Below, piece by piece: positions 26,000 to 37,367 of a stretch of DNA of 64,000 nt (positions within the stretch are counted from its first letter, which is position 1; each line of letters starts with the position of its first letter). This DNA is from Stromatinia cepivora (lineage: Eukaryota > Ascomycota > Leotiomycetes > Helotiales > Sclerotiniaceae): NCBI GenBank assembly GCA_014898415.1, contig RCTD01000029.1, positions 124,001-188,000 on the forward strand, given 5' to 3'. Both the position numbers and the translations under genes were made by a program. The notes below the pieces were generated by a model. The model was not told the DNA's origin and did not search any database. It saw only the letters and a program-made list of their open reading frames with translations.

Positions 26000-27080
26000 A
26001 TTGCATTTATATTTGAAGGTTCTTGTTGTATATTATCAATTGCGATTGATTTACTCAATTGTGAATCTTTTCGATTCCAATATTCTTCGAACTAATCATC
26101 TTGTTAATCAATATCTTGTTGGATTAATCAATCGATCTTCTATTTGTAAAAAGATGATTGAATAACGAAGAGATTATTTGAATAAAAAATAATACAGGGT
26201 CTCTCTTTAGATTATTCAAAATATCTATTAAAGCAATCGAACTTCGCTCGAATCTCTAATAACCAAAATCTATCTAAAATAATATTATAACTCTCTAATT
26301 CAATAATAAGGAAAAAGACAAAAGATTATTTACAATTATCGACCATTAAATTAAAGAATATGAAATAGATAATAGTATAGCCTTATATATCATTATATTC
26401 TTTAACTTCAATTGAAACTTTAAACAATATAATTCTGGATTTAAATATAGAAAATAAATAAGTAAAAAGTATAATATTAATAAAAACGAATTCATTTACT
26501 TCAAAATCAATAAATGTTTTTGATCGATAAATGTAACCATTTTTCGAAAGATTGCAAAGGAGGATGAATGCTTCTCCTTTTATAAGTTTGATTAAATCAA
26601 GAAATCTTATATCCCATATAATACTTAAAATAGAAATAGAATTTAAATGTTTGATTTTAAACGCTTTTCTTTTTCTAAATAAGTATTCTATATAACTTCA
26701 ATTGTAACTTCTGGATTGAAATCTTCTTCGGTATTCTGATATTCTTCGAATTCTTTTGCTTCTTTTTGTACTATCTCGATCTCATTGAAATTATCGATAC
26801 GAAGTGTCGATGTATATATTGTTCTAGAAAAGGGAAAAGACGATGAGTATTTGAAGTTCGAATAATTATTGGATGTAACAAAGTCGATGTATTCGAAAGG
26901 GATATTCCAAGGTAAAAATGATTTCAGGAATATAGAGGTTCCAAAATTGGAGTTATTAAAGCTCCGAAAGAGTTGCAAAGGGTTTGTAGTAATTGTTGGT
27001 TTGTAAATAATTATAGGGACTTCTCGATCAATACAATATTGGTTTCGTTTTTATAATGAAATTTCGTTTTGATCTACTTT
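26000..27080 (-). pseudogene. gypsy copy 2 gag-like region
   Basis: The minus-strand frame 26978-26688 (FRSFNNSNFGTSIFLKSF...) matches the frame of copy 1 at 4077-4307 and stays open longer, through the acidic tail EAKEFEEYQNTEEDF. It lies just upstream of pol. Confidence 0.6.
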
Positions 27081-28366
27081 AGTAAGTATATTCGCGAATT
27101 CTTCTATAGTCTTGTAATCCTTAATGAATATTGTTATCGTTCACGAAAGAAAATCGGAAATCTTCTATTCGAAATCCTTAAATAGAATTTTATTGTTGAT
27201 AATCTTTATTTGAATAATAAGTAATCTGAATTTTTTATACTATTCTAGGAAGTTGCTATATTGAATTGTATTAAGCATAATCTATATCTCGTATTGAAAG
27301 CAAGCATCATCGATTTCGATTGGGTTCTGATAGATCGCTACAAATTGTTCGATTAATTCGAATATTGTGAATCGGGGCATTTGTATATAAAAAGTATAAT
27401 AATATGCTTATACTTCCGATTCAATTTGATCGATTATGTATATATAATGTTGCGTTTCATTCTTAAATAATATAATATATAGCTCGAATCGTTTTATAAT
27501 TAATAATTACCATAAATTAGTTTTAGATTTAATACCATTGTTAAATTTAGTAGTAAAATTTGTAGGTTTTGGTATATATATATTTTGCTACGAATTATGA
27601 TTAATACAAGAATACGATTTTGATTGGTTAGATCGGTTTCTTGAGTGAAGGGACCCCTGATTATTAAATGAATTATCACTTTCTGAAAGAGAAGGAGAAT
27701 CCTTGAAGAACTTTGGGTGATTAGATTGTTTGATTAAAGTTTTCTTCCTCTGATTTCGGGATCTTTAGGTTTGCTTGAATAAAAATCCTTGAATTTCGAT
27801 TAAAGGAATAAAGAGAATTTTAAATACTACTATTGATTTGAATGCTTATATAAATATTATTTAGGGTTCAGAAAAAGGTTGCATTGTTATAAAGCTTATC
27901 ATTATTATAACTTTCAATTATCGATTCTTCTTTTTCAAATTCATAATTATTGTATAAAGATCTTATAATTGTAATAATAATTTGAAAGGAACAATTGAAC
28001 TATTAAAAACATCAACTTTATATATTGGAATCTTCTTTTTATCAATCTTCTTTTTTTTAATAATAATATTATCCAATTCTATATTCATATTTTCTTCGAA
28101 GAATTATTGAAATAATTAAGGAGAAGAAAAGGGTTCCTTAGAATATACTTTCGAAAGTTTGGAATATATAAAAGAAGAAGTTTGTTGTATTATAAAAATG
28201 ATAATACATTTCTAAAAATATTTATATCTTTATCGATTAGATTAGAATAGATCTTTTTTTCTAAGTGTAATATTTGTAAAAGTTCATTTAAGAAGATATT
28301 ATTAAAATAAAGTATTATTTGAAAGGTTATCAGATGGCCGGATACTTATAAATGAATTGTAAATAA

Positions 28367-28648
28367 TATAACGTATAAAAACTGTAATAGAGCTGAATAA
28401 ACAGAATCAATTATGTTTTTTAAAATCTACAATTGAAAAACTATAACTCATAAAGAACGATTAGATATATATACACAAATACCCATTTGTAGACTGCAGA
28501 ATTGTACATAAACATTATTAGAGTTACCATTTTACTATACTAAATCGTATGATTCGTAATACATATGTATAGATGATCAGCTCATAAATTGATATAGGAG
28601 ATAAGAGGTATCACGTGGTTAGCCTCCTGTGGTTCACGATTCGTGACA
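28367..28648 (-). repeat. 5' LTR of gypsy copy 2
   Basis: It is 282 bp. The inner end is decayed (TATAACGTATAAAAACTG) while the outer end is intact (AGCCTCCTGTGGTTCACGAT then TCGTGACA), followed by the TTATA duplication. Confidence 0.93.
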
Positions 28649-28653
28649 TTATA

Positions 28654-30330
28654 TACAATTTGATAATCGATCTTTCTTTATACTACCCTCTCTTTAATCG
28701 CTTTATGTCACACCAAAAGTGACGCCACTCTTGACGAATGGTTAATTGGGTTGATATAGTAATCATTTCCCGTGACACTTTATTCTTTTATTCCTTTTCA
28801 ACTTTCTTTTTAGTTTTCTTTTGTTTCTTAACTTCCTTTTCCTATTCAACAACTAATGCTTTCATTAATTAATAAATTCTAGCTCTTTCGATTTGCGAGG
28901 GGGAATATAAAAAAGCATCTCTGCCCTCCTTCCCTATTAGATTTAAATATTTAAAACAGATTCTTTTCTTTTTTTCGATCTTCAAAACTTCTTCTAGATT
29001 TTTTACTTTATACAATTAAATATTAGCATTAGCTGTATACATAAATGCAATCTTAAAAAACTTCTGAATGATATCGGGATCCTATTTGAGGCGAAATTCT
29101 AATTTGAGGTAACGAAAAGTTTTAATTGTATATGACATCTTTATTTTATTCCCTATAAATTATATCGATGTAAATGGCATAAAGGTTTGTTCTGGTTCAA
29201 TACTGCGAATAATAATGTTCTTATTTATAGGATAAATACCAGCTTTTTCGAAAGATTTCAGGATATTATGAATAATAGCAGATTGAGCCCAAACAACTTT
29301 AAATATCATCCAAAAGTTACATTTCGATATTCCAATGATATCTCCGCTTTTGTGTATTAGATTATTGAGTTTTATATTATAATTCATTGAAAGGGGAAGG
29401 AAGTAGTCCATATTAAGAGATTGAAGTCGATGTATAAAATGGAGGGGGAGAATCAATAAAATGATCTTCAATTCATTATATTTCGATATAAATTCTATAT
29501 TCATATAATTAAAATAATTATCTACAATTAATAAATAATATTCTTTCTCTATTTTTGAACGAATATAACGTTGAAAGACTTTATTAAGCCAGATAAAACC
29601 AAATACATTCGATGATCATCTATTACTTGAAGCTCCAAAATAAGTCTGATCCTTCACTTCTATTTCATCAATCCATATATCCTGTAGATCTCCAGATTCC
29701 TCTTTATAAATTAGAGTAGATAAAATAACTATACTATTAATATATATATATACTAAAAGAATAATAAACTCTCTCGATCCATTTTATCTAGCTTTTGTAG
29801 CTCTACCACAATCATATATACTAATACTTATTATCCTCTTTATAATCCTCCCTAAACTAATCATAAAGCCTTTCTCATCCCAATTGTATATATTCTTGGA
29901 TAATATATTATATTTTGTAATTACTTTTATCAATTAAATAAAAAAAAAAGGGATATTAGTATAATTCTTTTAAATAATAAAAATCAATAATAATACAAAA
30001 TAATTCAAACCAGATTATAAAAATATTTAAATATAACAACATTATTAACTTTCATATATAAATTATCAATATATCAGAGATACCGACTTTGAAAACGTAT
30101 TTTATATCTTTTCACGAAATTTGCTGTTCAATTCTTCTTTAAAGAATAGTCTATAATCTTTTCTGTAAGGTTTTTGATTATACAATTTATAGAGAATATA
30201 GATCTTTATATTAATTTATTAATTTGATCAATTAAAACCTTTTCTTATTCTTTTAAAAGAGATTGGTGAATTTCAGTATATACGATACTACAGGAGGTGG
30301 TTTTGCCTTTATAGTATCGAAAAAACATTA
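28654..30330 (-). pseudogene. pogo-type DDE transposase relic
   Basis: The minus-strand frame 29504-29160 carries the conserved end of the DDE_1 domain: ELKIILLILPLHFIHRLQSL (the LPPHxTHxLQPLD box), then MDYFLPLSMNY and FEKAGIYPINKNI. Upstream, near 29690-29600, IDEIEVKDQTYFGASS can be read. About 28890-28770 encodes a Lys-rich tail. The likely start lies near 30.3 kb. Frames are broken and the C-terminus is cut off by gypsy copy 2. Confidence 0.82.
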
Positions 30331-30672
30331 AACAATTGATTTTGAAGAAATTTACTATTTGAGTATATTTAGGGTACTTTTCCCCTTTAATTTGAACTAA
30401 TATAAGCTCCATACAGGCCTTTGAAGGTATATTGTCATTATATCCGTTTATAGTGATTGATATTTTATAAAATTAAAAGTGCGTGCAAGATGTGGGGTCG
30501 TGCACGATGTAGGGAAATCGGTTACTAAATGTAGCAAAGTCATAATTTCGAAGCGAGCAAACCTACTTTTTTGTGGAATTTTAAGATGGAATTGTAGAAA
30601 ACAATCAATTCTATTGGCTCAGCCATCTCTTTTTTAAGGTTTAGCGTGACATACTTTCTGGCCGCACGAGTA

Positions 30673-31079
30673 CGGAGGTTGATAGGGACCAAAAAATGGC
30701 CGTGCTTGCCCTACAGACAAGGGCTTTAACCAATCATATCGTCACGCTGATTGAAAATTTATATAATGAAAACCAACCGTTTAAAGTATTGTAAATTCTT
30801 TATTTTCCGATAAAAATTATTCAAAATCTTTATTTTTTTATTTAAGAATCTATTTAAAAGCTATTCGAAATCTATTAAAACTTTCAGAATCTTTAAAAGT
30901 TTTAAAATTATAAAATTGTTGAAATTTCGTCGAAATTTCATCGAAATCTTCAAAATTCGAAATTTTGAGGGGAAACAGCTCAATATCTATTCGGGTTCCT
31001 TAAAACAGTATCAAAAGACAGGAAAAACAGCAATATATGGGTAAAAAATGTCTTACATTACTTACCCTTTCAACCTCCG
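30673..31079. mobile_element. TA-flanked MITE, copy A
   Basis: The 407-bp element has 15-bp inverted ends (CGGAGGTTGATAGGG and CCCTTTCAACCTCCG, 14 of 15 matched) between TA at 30671-30672 and 31080-31081. It has no coding capacity. A second copy lies at 62631-63068. It abuts the pogo element exactly, sharing the TA. Confidence 0.88.
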
Positions 31080-31081
31080 TA

Positions 31082-31342
31082 CGCCGAAGCCTCCCGAGAT
31101 GACTGATAAGGATTTGGTTAGTGTGGGCGTTCTACCGTTGCAATGGTAAATTATGGGCGGGGAAGGGGGTGACTTATTTTTTAATTTCAAGCGAGTGGGA
31201 GGTGGGAAGAAAACCGGATTTTGATTCAATATCGGGGATATCCAATATTGGAAATCCGCATCTTTATCTTATCTCTGCTGTGACCATTATACTCGTAATT
31301 TGAAGCGAATTCAATAATCACGGACCTGTATCCAGCCCCAAA
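31082..31342. other. Boundary between repeat block and gene block
   Basis: This is 261 bp of unique, balanced-composition DNA between the MITE and the stop codon of the ABC transporter. No gene is seen. Confidence 0.7.
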
Positions 31343-34300
31343 TCACGAATGATACAACTCCCTAAACGCACCTCCCTCCTTCTGCATCAACTCTGCAAAT
31401 GTTCCAGTCTCCACGACCTCTCCTTTCCCCAACAAAATGATCCGATCAAAATCCGCAATCGTATCTAATCGATGCGCAACTGCAAGAATAGTACATCCCT
31501 CGAAAACCTCCCTAATAACCCTCTGCATTAATTTATCCGTTTCGCTATCCACGCTACTTGTAGCCTCATCCAACACAATAATCCTGCCTCCTCTCAAAAT
31601 AGCTCTCGCAAGACAGAACAATTGTCTTTGACCGTGTGAGAAGAATTCAGTGTCTAGTTGGGCTTCTAATCCCCCTTTAGAGGAAATGAGGGACCAGAGC
31701 TGTACTTTTTCAAGCGCGGAGATGATTGTGGTGTCGGGGTGAAGATGGTAAGGGTCGGCGTTAGTACGAATAGTGCTGCGTAGAAAAAAGGGATCTTGAG
31801 GAATAGCATTTAAGCGTGCTCGGACGGTTTGTCGAGGGAGTGTACTAATATCTATACCATCGATGAGAATAGAACTCCCAGGATGAATTTCTAACATGCG
31901 GAATAGAGCTGCGATGAGAGAACTCTTGCCGCTTCCACTCCTACCACAGATTCCTATTTTTTCGCCCGGTTTGATAGAGAGATTGAGATTGTGGATTACG
32001 GGGATGGAATTCGGTATATAGGAAGCTTTTACATTTCTGAATTCGATGGCGCCAAAAACTGGCCAGTTCTCTGGCACAGATTCTATTTCTGAGGGTAAGT
32101 TCTCGCTCACAGTTATGGCAGAGAAGTTCTTGAGACGAGAGACTGCTCCGACGGCGGTTTCCATGTTTGTCCAATTTTTGATGATTCGAGCAAGTGCTTC
32201 ATTGAATGTCATGACATTTAAGAGCGCGAGACCAACGTAGCCGGGACTGATATTGGTGCGAAGTTTCACAATGAGTATCATGAGGATTACTGCAAGAGCC
32301 GTGACGAGAAGGTCAAGTACAAGGCCTAACCAACGTTGAATACAAAAGAGAAGATAGTAGGGTTTTTGAGATGTGTCCAACAAGGTGAGATTCTGCTCAC
32401 GGAATTTCTCAGCCCAGCCGAAAGCTCGGATGGTGGTTAGACCGCTGAGGGTTTCGATGAAGTGAGAATATAGAGGAGATTTTGCTTCGAGATCCAAGAG
32501 ACGTATTTGACGAGATGTCCTGAGGTAGAATTTTTGTAGGACTGTTTAATAGTTAGTAGTCATTGACATATGAAGCATGTGTGTGAAATACCCCAGACTG
32601 CTAGACCGACGACTGGTATAGTTGCGGCAAAGTATCCGGCAGATAAAGACATTAGGATAGCGCCCATTATTGCTTGAACTATAGACGAGGATAGATCAAC
32701 CACTGCATATGGGAGGTCTCCATCAAGTATAGACATATCTTGACTGAATCTGAATTTAGTGTCAGCAAGAAACCGGAAATATAAGGCAAATACTCTACCT
32801 ATTCGTAGTTGTGCCGGTATCTGTGGCTGTGAAGAAAGAAAGAGGCGCCCCCATCACGGAATCCAATAATCTCTGGTGAAGGACTTTTGCACTTTTTGGC
32901 ATCATATATAATGCCAACTGGCAAACACCTGCCACGAATCCAATCAGGGCAACACCAGATAACATCCCGTATATCCCTAACCAGTATGGATTTGCTTCGT
33001 TACCTTCGACAGCTACAGCTCTTGTCCAATAGGTCAGAGCGAATTCCGGTAATTTGGATGCTGCTCCAAATACCAAGACGAAAAGGAAGAATAGTCCTGT
33101 TGGTATCAATCCAATAGAGGCAAAGTAATAGTTGTAAACTGAAAAGTCACCAGTTTGTCGATTGAGATCCGCCACCTCATTCAAGAGGTCGTCGCTCTCA
33201 ACAACTGCAAAAGGATTTTGCTTCAGGGCAATTTCGTCCGTATTAGCTTCTCCGGTATCATCTTCCTCAGATTTATGTCGAGTAGCCAGATTCTCCACAT
33301 ACCCACCACTGGTCTTCAGAAGATCAAAGGTACCTTGTTCGATGATTTTACCCGATTGATCCATTGCAATGATATGGTCCGAATATGCTAACCTATGAAC
33401 AGCATGAGTCACAAGAAGAACAGTGGTACCCATTTCTTGAAAGAGCCCTTGTTTCCCGAAGAGTCTTTTGAAAACTTGATCTTCGGTTTCAGAATCAAGC
33501 CCAGAGAATGCATCATCAAGAATGATGAACTCGTTTTTGGCGTAAACGGCTCTCGCAAGTGCCAATCGTTGTTTTTGACCGCCACTCAGAGAAATGCCTC
33601 CACTTCCCACACGGGTAGCTGTGTTTATATTAGTATAAACATTCATATCTTCTTCATTTAGGAGAGAAAACAGAGAAATGTGAAACCACATGGCTCTGCA
33701 TCGAGTTCAAGCAGGATATTGAAAAACACAATGGATGAAAAAGTCATTAGACAAGGAGTACTTACCACTTTTATTAGGCAATATAGAAATATCATGTTCC
33801 AAGGCACAAGCTCGAACAACCTGATCATACCAGGGCGAATCAAAAGTTGATGGACCGAGAATATTATCCATTATAGTACCATTCTGGATCCATGGACTTT
33901 GTTCAACGTATGCCGTTTTTGCAGTTTTGGTATAAATGAAGCCTTGCGATGAAGGAGTTTCACCAAGTAATCCTTTGAGTAAGGTAGTCTTCCCACAGCC
34001 TATCGGGCCAATGATAAAAAGTGATTGAGAGCATGGCAAGGTAAAGCTGAAATCAATTACCACCGCTGGAGCATCCTCACTCCAAGCGAAACTGGCATTT
34101 TGCGCGGTGATCATGGCTGAAGGAGTTACTCTGGGTGACATATCATCTAGTTCGATGTCCTGGCCTGCATTAATAGTGGTGGTTGATGCTTGAGATCCTA
34201 CCAATGGCAAACGATGATCTTTCCGTGCGTCCGATAACATGAAAGTTTGGGTTCTCTCAAAACAAGCTACAGCAGCATTGATTTCAGGTATGGTCCTCAC

Positions 34301-36122
34301 CAATGTATTCATTGGCTCTGCCAAGAGGGCAATTAGTGATAGCGATGTGTATGCTGTCGAGGTACTCAATGTTCGACCTGTAAGTTTGGCCGAGATTACA
34401 AACACTGTAAATGTAGCTAAAGGCGCCATAATACCAGTGCAATTTGCTAAATATCAAGTTACTAGGTGTTCCAAATGATTGATGTAAGAAGATATACCTA
34501 AGAAAACACGACCACAGAGAAGTCTTCGAAATAATTTAGACAGATATACTTCTTTCGCACGAAGATGTTGAACCATGGTGGTAAGAGAGTCCGTAAACCC
34601 TAACATCTTGACAGCCTGTACAGTACTTTAACAGATTGCGCATACATTTCGTTGAGAGAATTTACCTTCATTGATCCTAACATCGAAGCTGTAACATCGA
34701 TGCGCGTTTGAATACCCCTAATCCAAATTTTTTGTGCATTACCCATCCACTTTGCCATGGTAAGAATGCCTGCTGTGCAGAGTAAGGCAACGGAGCAAGG
34801 AGCCAAGAAAGCTAAACCAAGTTGTCGATAGAGCAAATACATCGCGATGGTTAATTCACTAGGTACCGCCCAAAGCTCATGTATATTTGTGAAGCCTTCA
34901 CAGATCGCGCCTGTAATAAAAGTGAGCAGTGTCCACACTAGGATAAAACAATGTATTACCTGTATCATTCGCCATCAAAGTAACAGCAGCCGATTCGTCG
35001 AGAGCAGTGATGCTCAAATCAACAGTTTTAGCATATATCAAACTTACTAGAGAACCGCGTACCGCCGTGTTGAAACGATAGGCCATGTGGTAATAGGTAC
35101 CGCTTGAAACAGCTAAACCTAGAAAGACAATACCGAATGCACCAGTTAAACCCCATCCTATACTGTCAGGCTGACTCTCATCGTTTGCAAAACCAACTGT
35201 TCTTTCTAGTAAGAAAGGCTGGGCATATTTGAAACCAATCATGCAGATTCGGGGTAAGATACCAAGAAAAAATGCCCGTCTTGTGGCTCTTATGGTTGAC
35301 CAGAGTAAGGAATGTGAACGATTATGGTCGCATCTATCCCATGTGTTTTGTGCTCGGGAGTATAGGTATTTCGAGCTCATTTCCTCACCAATGGGATATA
35401 AGTCTTCGTTTCTTATGACCCGTTGAAATCCAATTGTCATAAGAGTGTTTAGCCACCAAAAGAAGCCGCGACTATAAATACCACTAGTATTTTCCGGTGA
35501 TATGTGCCGATATCTGTCAAGTAAAATGTGACGCTTTTCTATTGCCTCGGCGATGATGACCATAATTTTGACACCAAGAGTACTCGTGAAGACTGCAGCA
35601 ATTGAATTATTGGCGTTATCTAACCAGAGTGTCCTTGCCCTTGCTATATCGAAAGGTAGCGTAAGCAAAAGCCAGGCATTGATGAGAGCAGAGGGCTTGA
35701 CGGAGTGCACATGCTCAAGATGCGATAAAGCAAACAAGCCGAGGGTATCTACAAGTAAAAGAGCGGCAGCAGGCACTGTTGCTCGTGTTTTCAACGTTGA
35801 CTTCGTAGTATTCATGACCAGATAAATCGTCTGCATGATTGTGAAAACACCTAAGAATAGCTACGGTAATATTAGTCTTTAATTCCAGGTCTTTTGAATA
35901 GCATAGCCATACCAATTTGTTGCTATGCAAAAAGCTCGAATTGACTTTTCGAGGTTGACCTCGAAGCATCCATATTCGAATTGGCAGTAAGAGAAGTAGA
36001 ATGACGGATGGTACAATTGAAAAGATAACATCTTCGAATAGTGGAGTGAAGTCAAATCCTGAGGGCTCGACTGGACCAAAATCATTGATAGGGAGATCAA
36101 AACTTGAAGTATTGCTCGACAT
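31343..36122 (-). CDS. ABC transporter, ABCC (MRP) type, full-length
   Basis: Eight exons: 36122-35913, 35860-34960, 34910-34666, 34615-34498, 34446-33766, 33618-32799, 32749-32592, 32541-31343. Introns are 49-147 bp, all GT-AG, all in phase, giving 1443 residues, the usual length of fungal ABCC proteins. Order: N-terminal membrane region, TMD1, NBD1 (Walker A GPIGCGKTTLLKG, signature LSGGQKQRLALARA, Walker B FIILDDAFSGLD), TMD2, NBD2 (Walker A GICGRSGSGKSSL, signature HGQRQLFCLARA, Walker B RIIVLDEATSSVD, His loop VAHRLDTI). NBD1 has Asp where NBD2 has the catalytic Glu, the one-sided ATP site typical of ABCC. The likely role is ATP-driven export of organic anions or drugs at the plasma or vacuolar membrane; the substrate is unknown. 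An in-frame ATG at 36167 is a possible earlier start. Confidence 0.93.
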
Positions 36123-36125
36123 GGT

Positions 36126-36160
36126 TTCGATTTCGATTTCGATTTCGATTTCGGTTTTTT
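36126..36160 (+). repeat. (TTTCGA)n hexamer repeat at the ABC gene start
   Basis: About five TTTCGA units lie just upstream of the chosen start codon at 36122. If the in-frame ATG at 36167 is used, the array encodes alternating Glu-Ile at the N-terminus. Confidence 0.85.
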
Positions 36161-36445
36161 TGATCAATATTTCAGTTTAAAAATTGAGGTACAGTATTGA
36201 GAAAGATATATAAACAAGCGCTTATCCATGGCCCAGGGAGATCCTACGTACCTAGATCTAGTAGCTATAACGGAGTTAAACACCCAAGTTAGACTGTAAG
36301 CACTATCCCAATTCCGTAATAAAAAATCACATCATCGTTGAAATTTATGATAACAGCACATAATGTTTGACGCTATTCAAACCCCAACTGCTGCCTGAAA
36401 AGAATTAATATATAGATAGATAAGGTGAGACAATATATAGATATT

Positions 36446-36525
36446 ACCACTCTCTGATTCGAGATCGCCAACCTAGATATCAAATCGTCGTCACCAAACG
36501 CGTGTTAGTGCCAAGGGAGAGTGGT
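36446..36525. other. 80-nt stretch closed by a 9-bp perfect inverted repeat
   Basis: ACCACTCTC at 36446-36454 pairs with GAGAGTGGT at 36517-36525. The size and closing stem suggest a tRNA, and GATCTCGAATC on the minus strand slightly resembles a B box, but the D arm and T stem do not form. It is recorded as an unexplained hairpin only. Confidence 0.3.
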
Positions 36526-37367
36526 TAAAAGACGCGCAACCTCATCAAAGAGCTTCAATTTCTCAAGACACTCTACAACTAGACACTAAGTCGAGGACTG
36601 GACGGCCGATGCAATAAGAGTCATCTCATTCTCCCAGCCTAGGATTGGGCAATCGAGACGCATTTCTGTCGGGTGAGTAGTAAACAGCTCAGCATTTAGG
36701 GTCTGATATCGATGCGTGAAAGTTGCTGACGTCCTCACACAAAGCACGACGCGTTTATCGAAGGTTGATCAGATTAAGCTGATCTGACCTGATGGGATGA
36801 AAATGAAAAGGCCAAATAAGCGTCCATGTAAATCGTAAATGGATAGCAATGCTTGAGATGAGGTAACTTGGGATGAACGTTTTATAAAAAGCAGAGCTAG
36901 ATTACAATAAAGTATAATAACGGTATACCTTCATTATTATATGCTTTATTTTTTAAGAGATATTAATTATTACAAATTATCTATTAATACATTTAGATCT
37001 TTGATTATTTATTTCAATAAAAATTATTCCTTTCGATTTATTTAATTATATATTTCAAATGATTCATCCCTTTCCTAAAAACAATATTAAAAATCTATAT
37101 TATAATAAAGGAAACTAGATTATTATTAAAACAAAATAAGGCAGATTGTTATACTTTAAATAATTATAAAAATCCCATCCCTAGAGGTAACCCGGCAGTG
37201 GTGTACCGCCTAAACTTCGGGCATAGAGCTTCCTATCTACCCCGCCATTCTGACCCCCCCCGTACCTTTCTATGATAACACCACTTATCATCATCATCAT
37301 TCAACATCATCCTTCAAAACAAACACAAATCCAAAAGCAATAATCAATAATAAATCAATACAACAAC

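Larger units (their letters stand above)
21605..28648 (-). mobile_element. Ty3/gypsy chromovirus, copy 2 (complete, RIP-degraded)
   Basis: It is 7044 bp with 282-bp LTRs and target duplication TTATA at 21600-21604 and 28649-28653. The minus-strand layout equals copy 1: gag-like frame at 26978-26688, RT frame at 25382-25197, RT/RNase H frame at 24779-24588, integrase frame at 24269-23874, and a chromodomain-like block near 22930-22660. It is inserted in the pogo element 21111-30670. Confidence 0.93.
21111..30670 (-). mobile_element. pogo-type DNA transposon split by gypsy copy 2
   Basis: The left end CTCGTGCGGCCAGAAAGTAT (21111 on) is the inverted complement of the right end, which finishes ACTTTCTGGCCGCACGAG at 30670. 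TA flanks both ends (21109-21110 and 30671-30672). Removing gypsy copy 2 and one 5-bp duplication leaves about 2.5 kb. A DDE transposase relic runs on the minus strand. The right TA is shared with the next element, a MITE. Confidence 0.87.
36123..37367. other. Divergent promoter region between ABC transporter and MEMO1
   Basis: This holds a TTTCGA hexamer array (36126-36160), an 80-nt stretch closed by a 9-bp inverted repeat (36446-36525), and an AT-rich pocket (about 36900-37180) like a small decayed repeat. No gene is seen. Confidence 0.6.

Noticed and set aside
36235..36330. A 5S rRNA-like sequence (GAGTTAAACACCCAAGTTAGA)
   Set aside because: It does not align with the fungal 5S rRNA consensus; only short words are similar.
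36446..36525. A tRNA gene closed by ACCACTCTC/GAGAGTGGT
   Set aside because: Neither strand forms a D arm or a T stem, and the supposed B box (GATCTCGAATC) differs from GGTTCGAATCC at several fixed bases.
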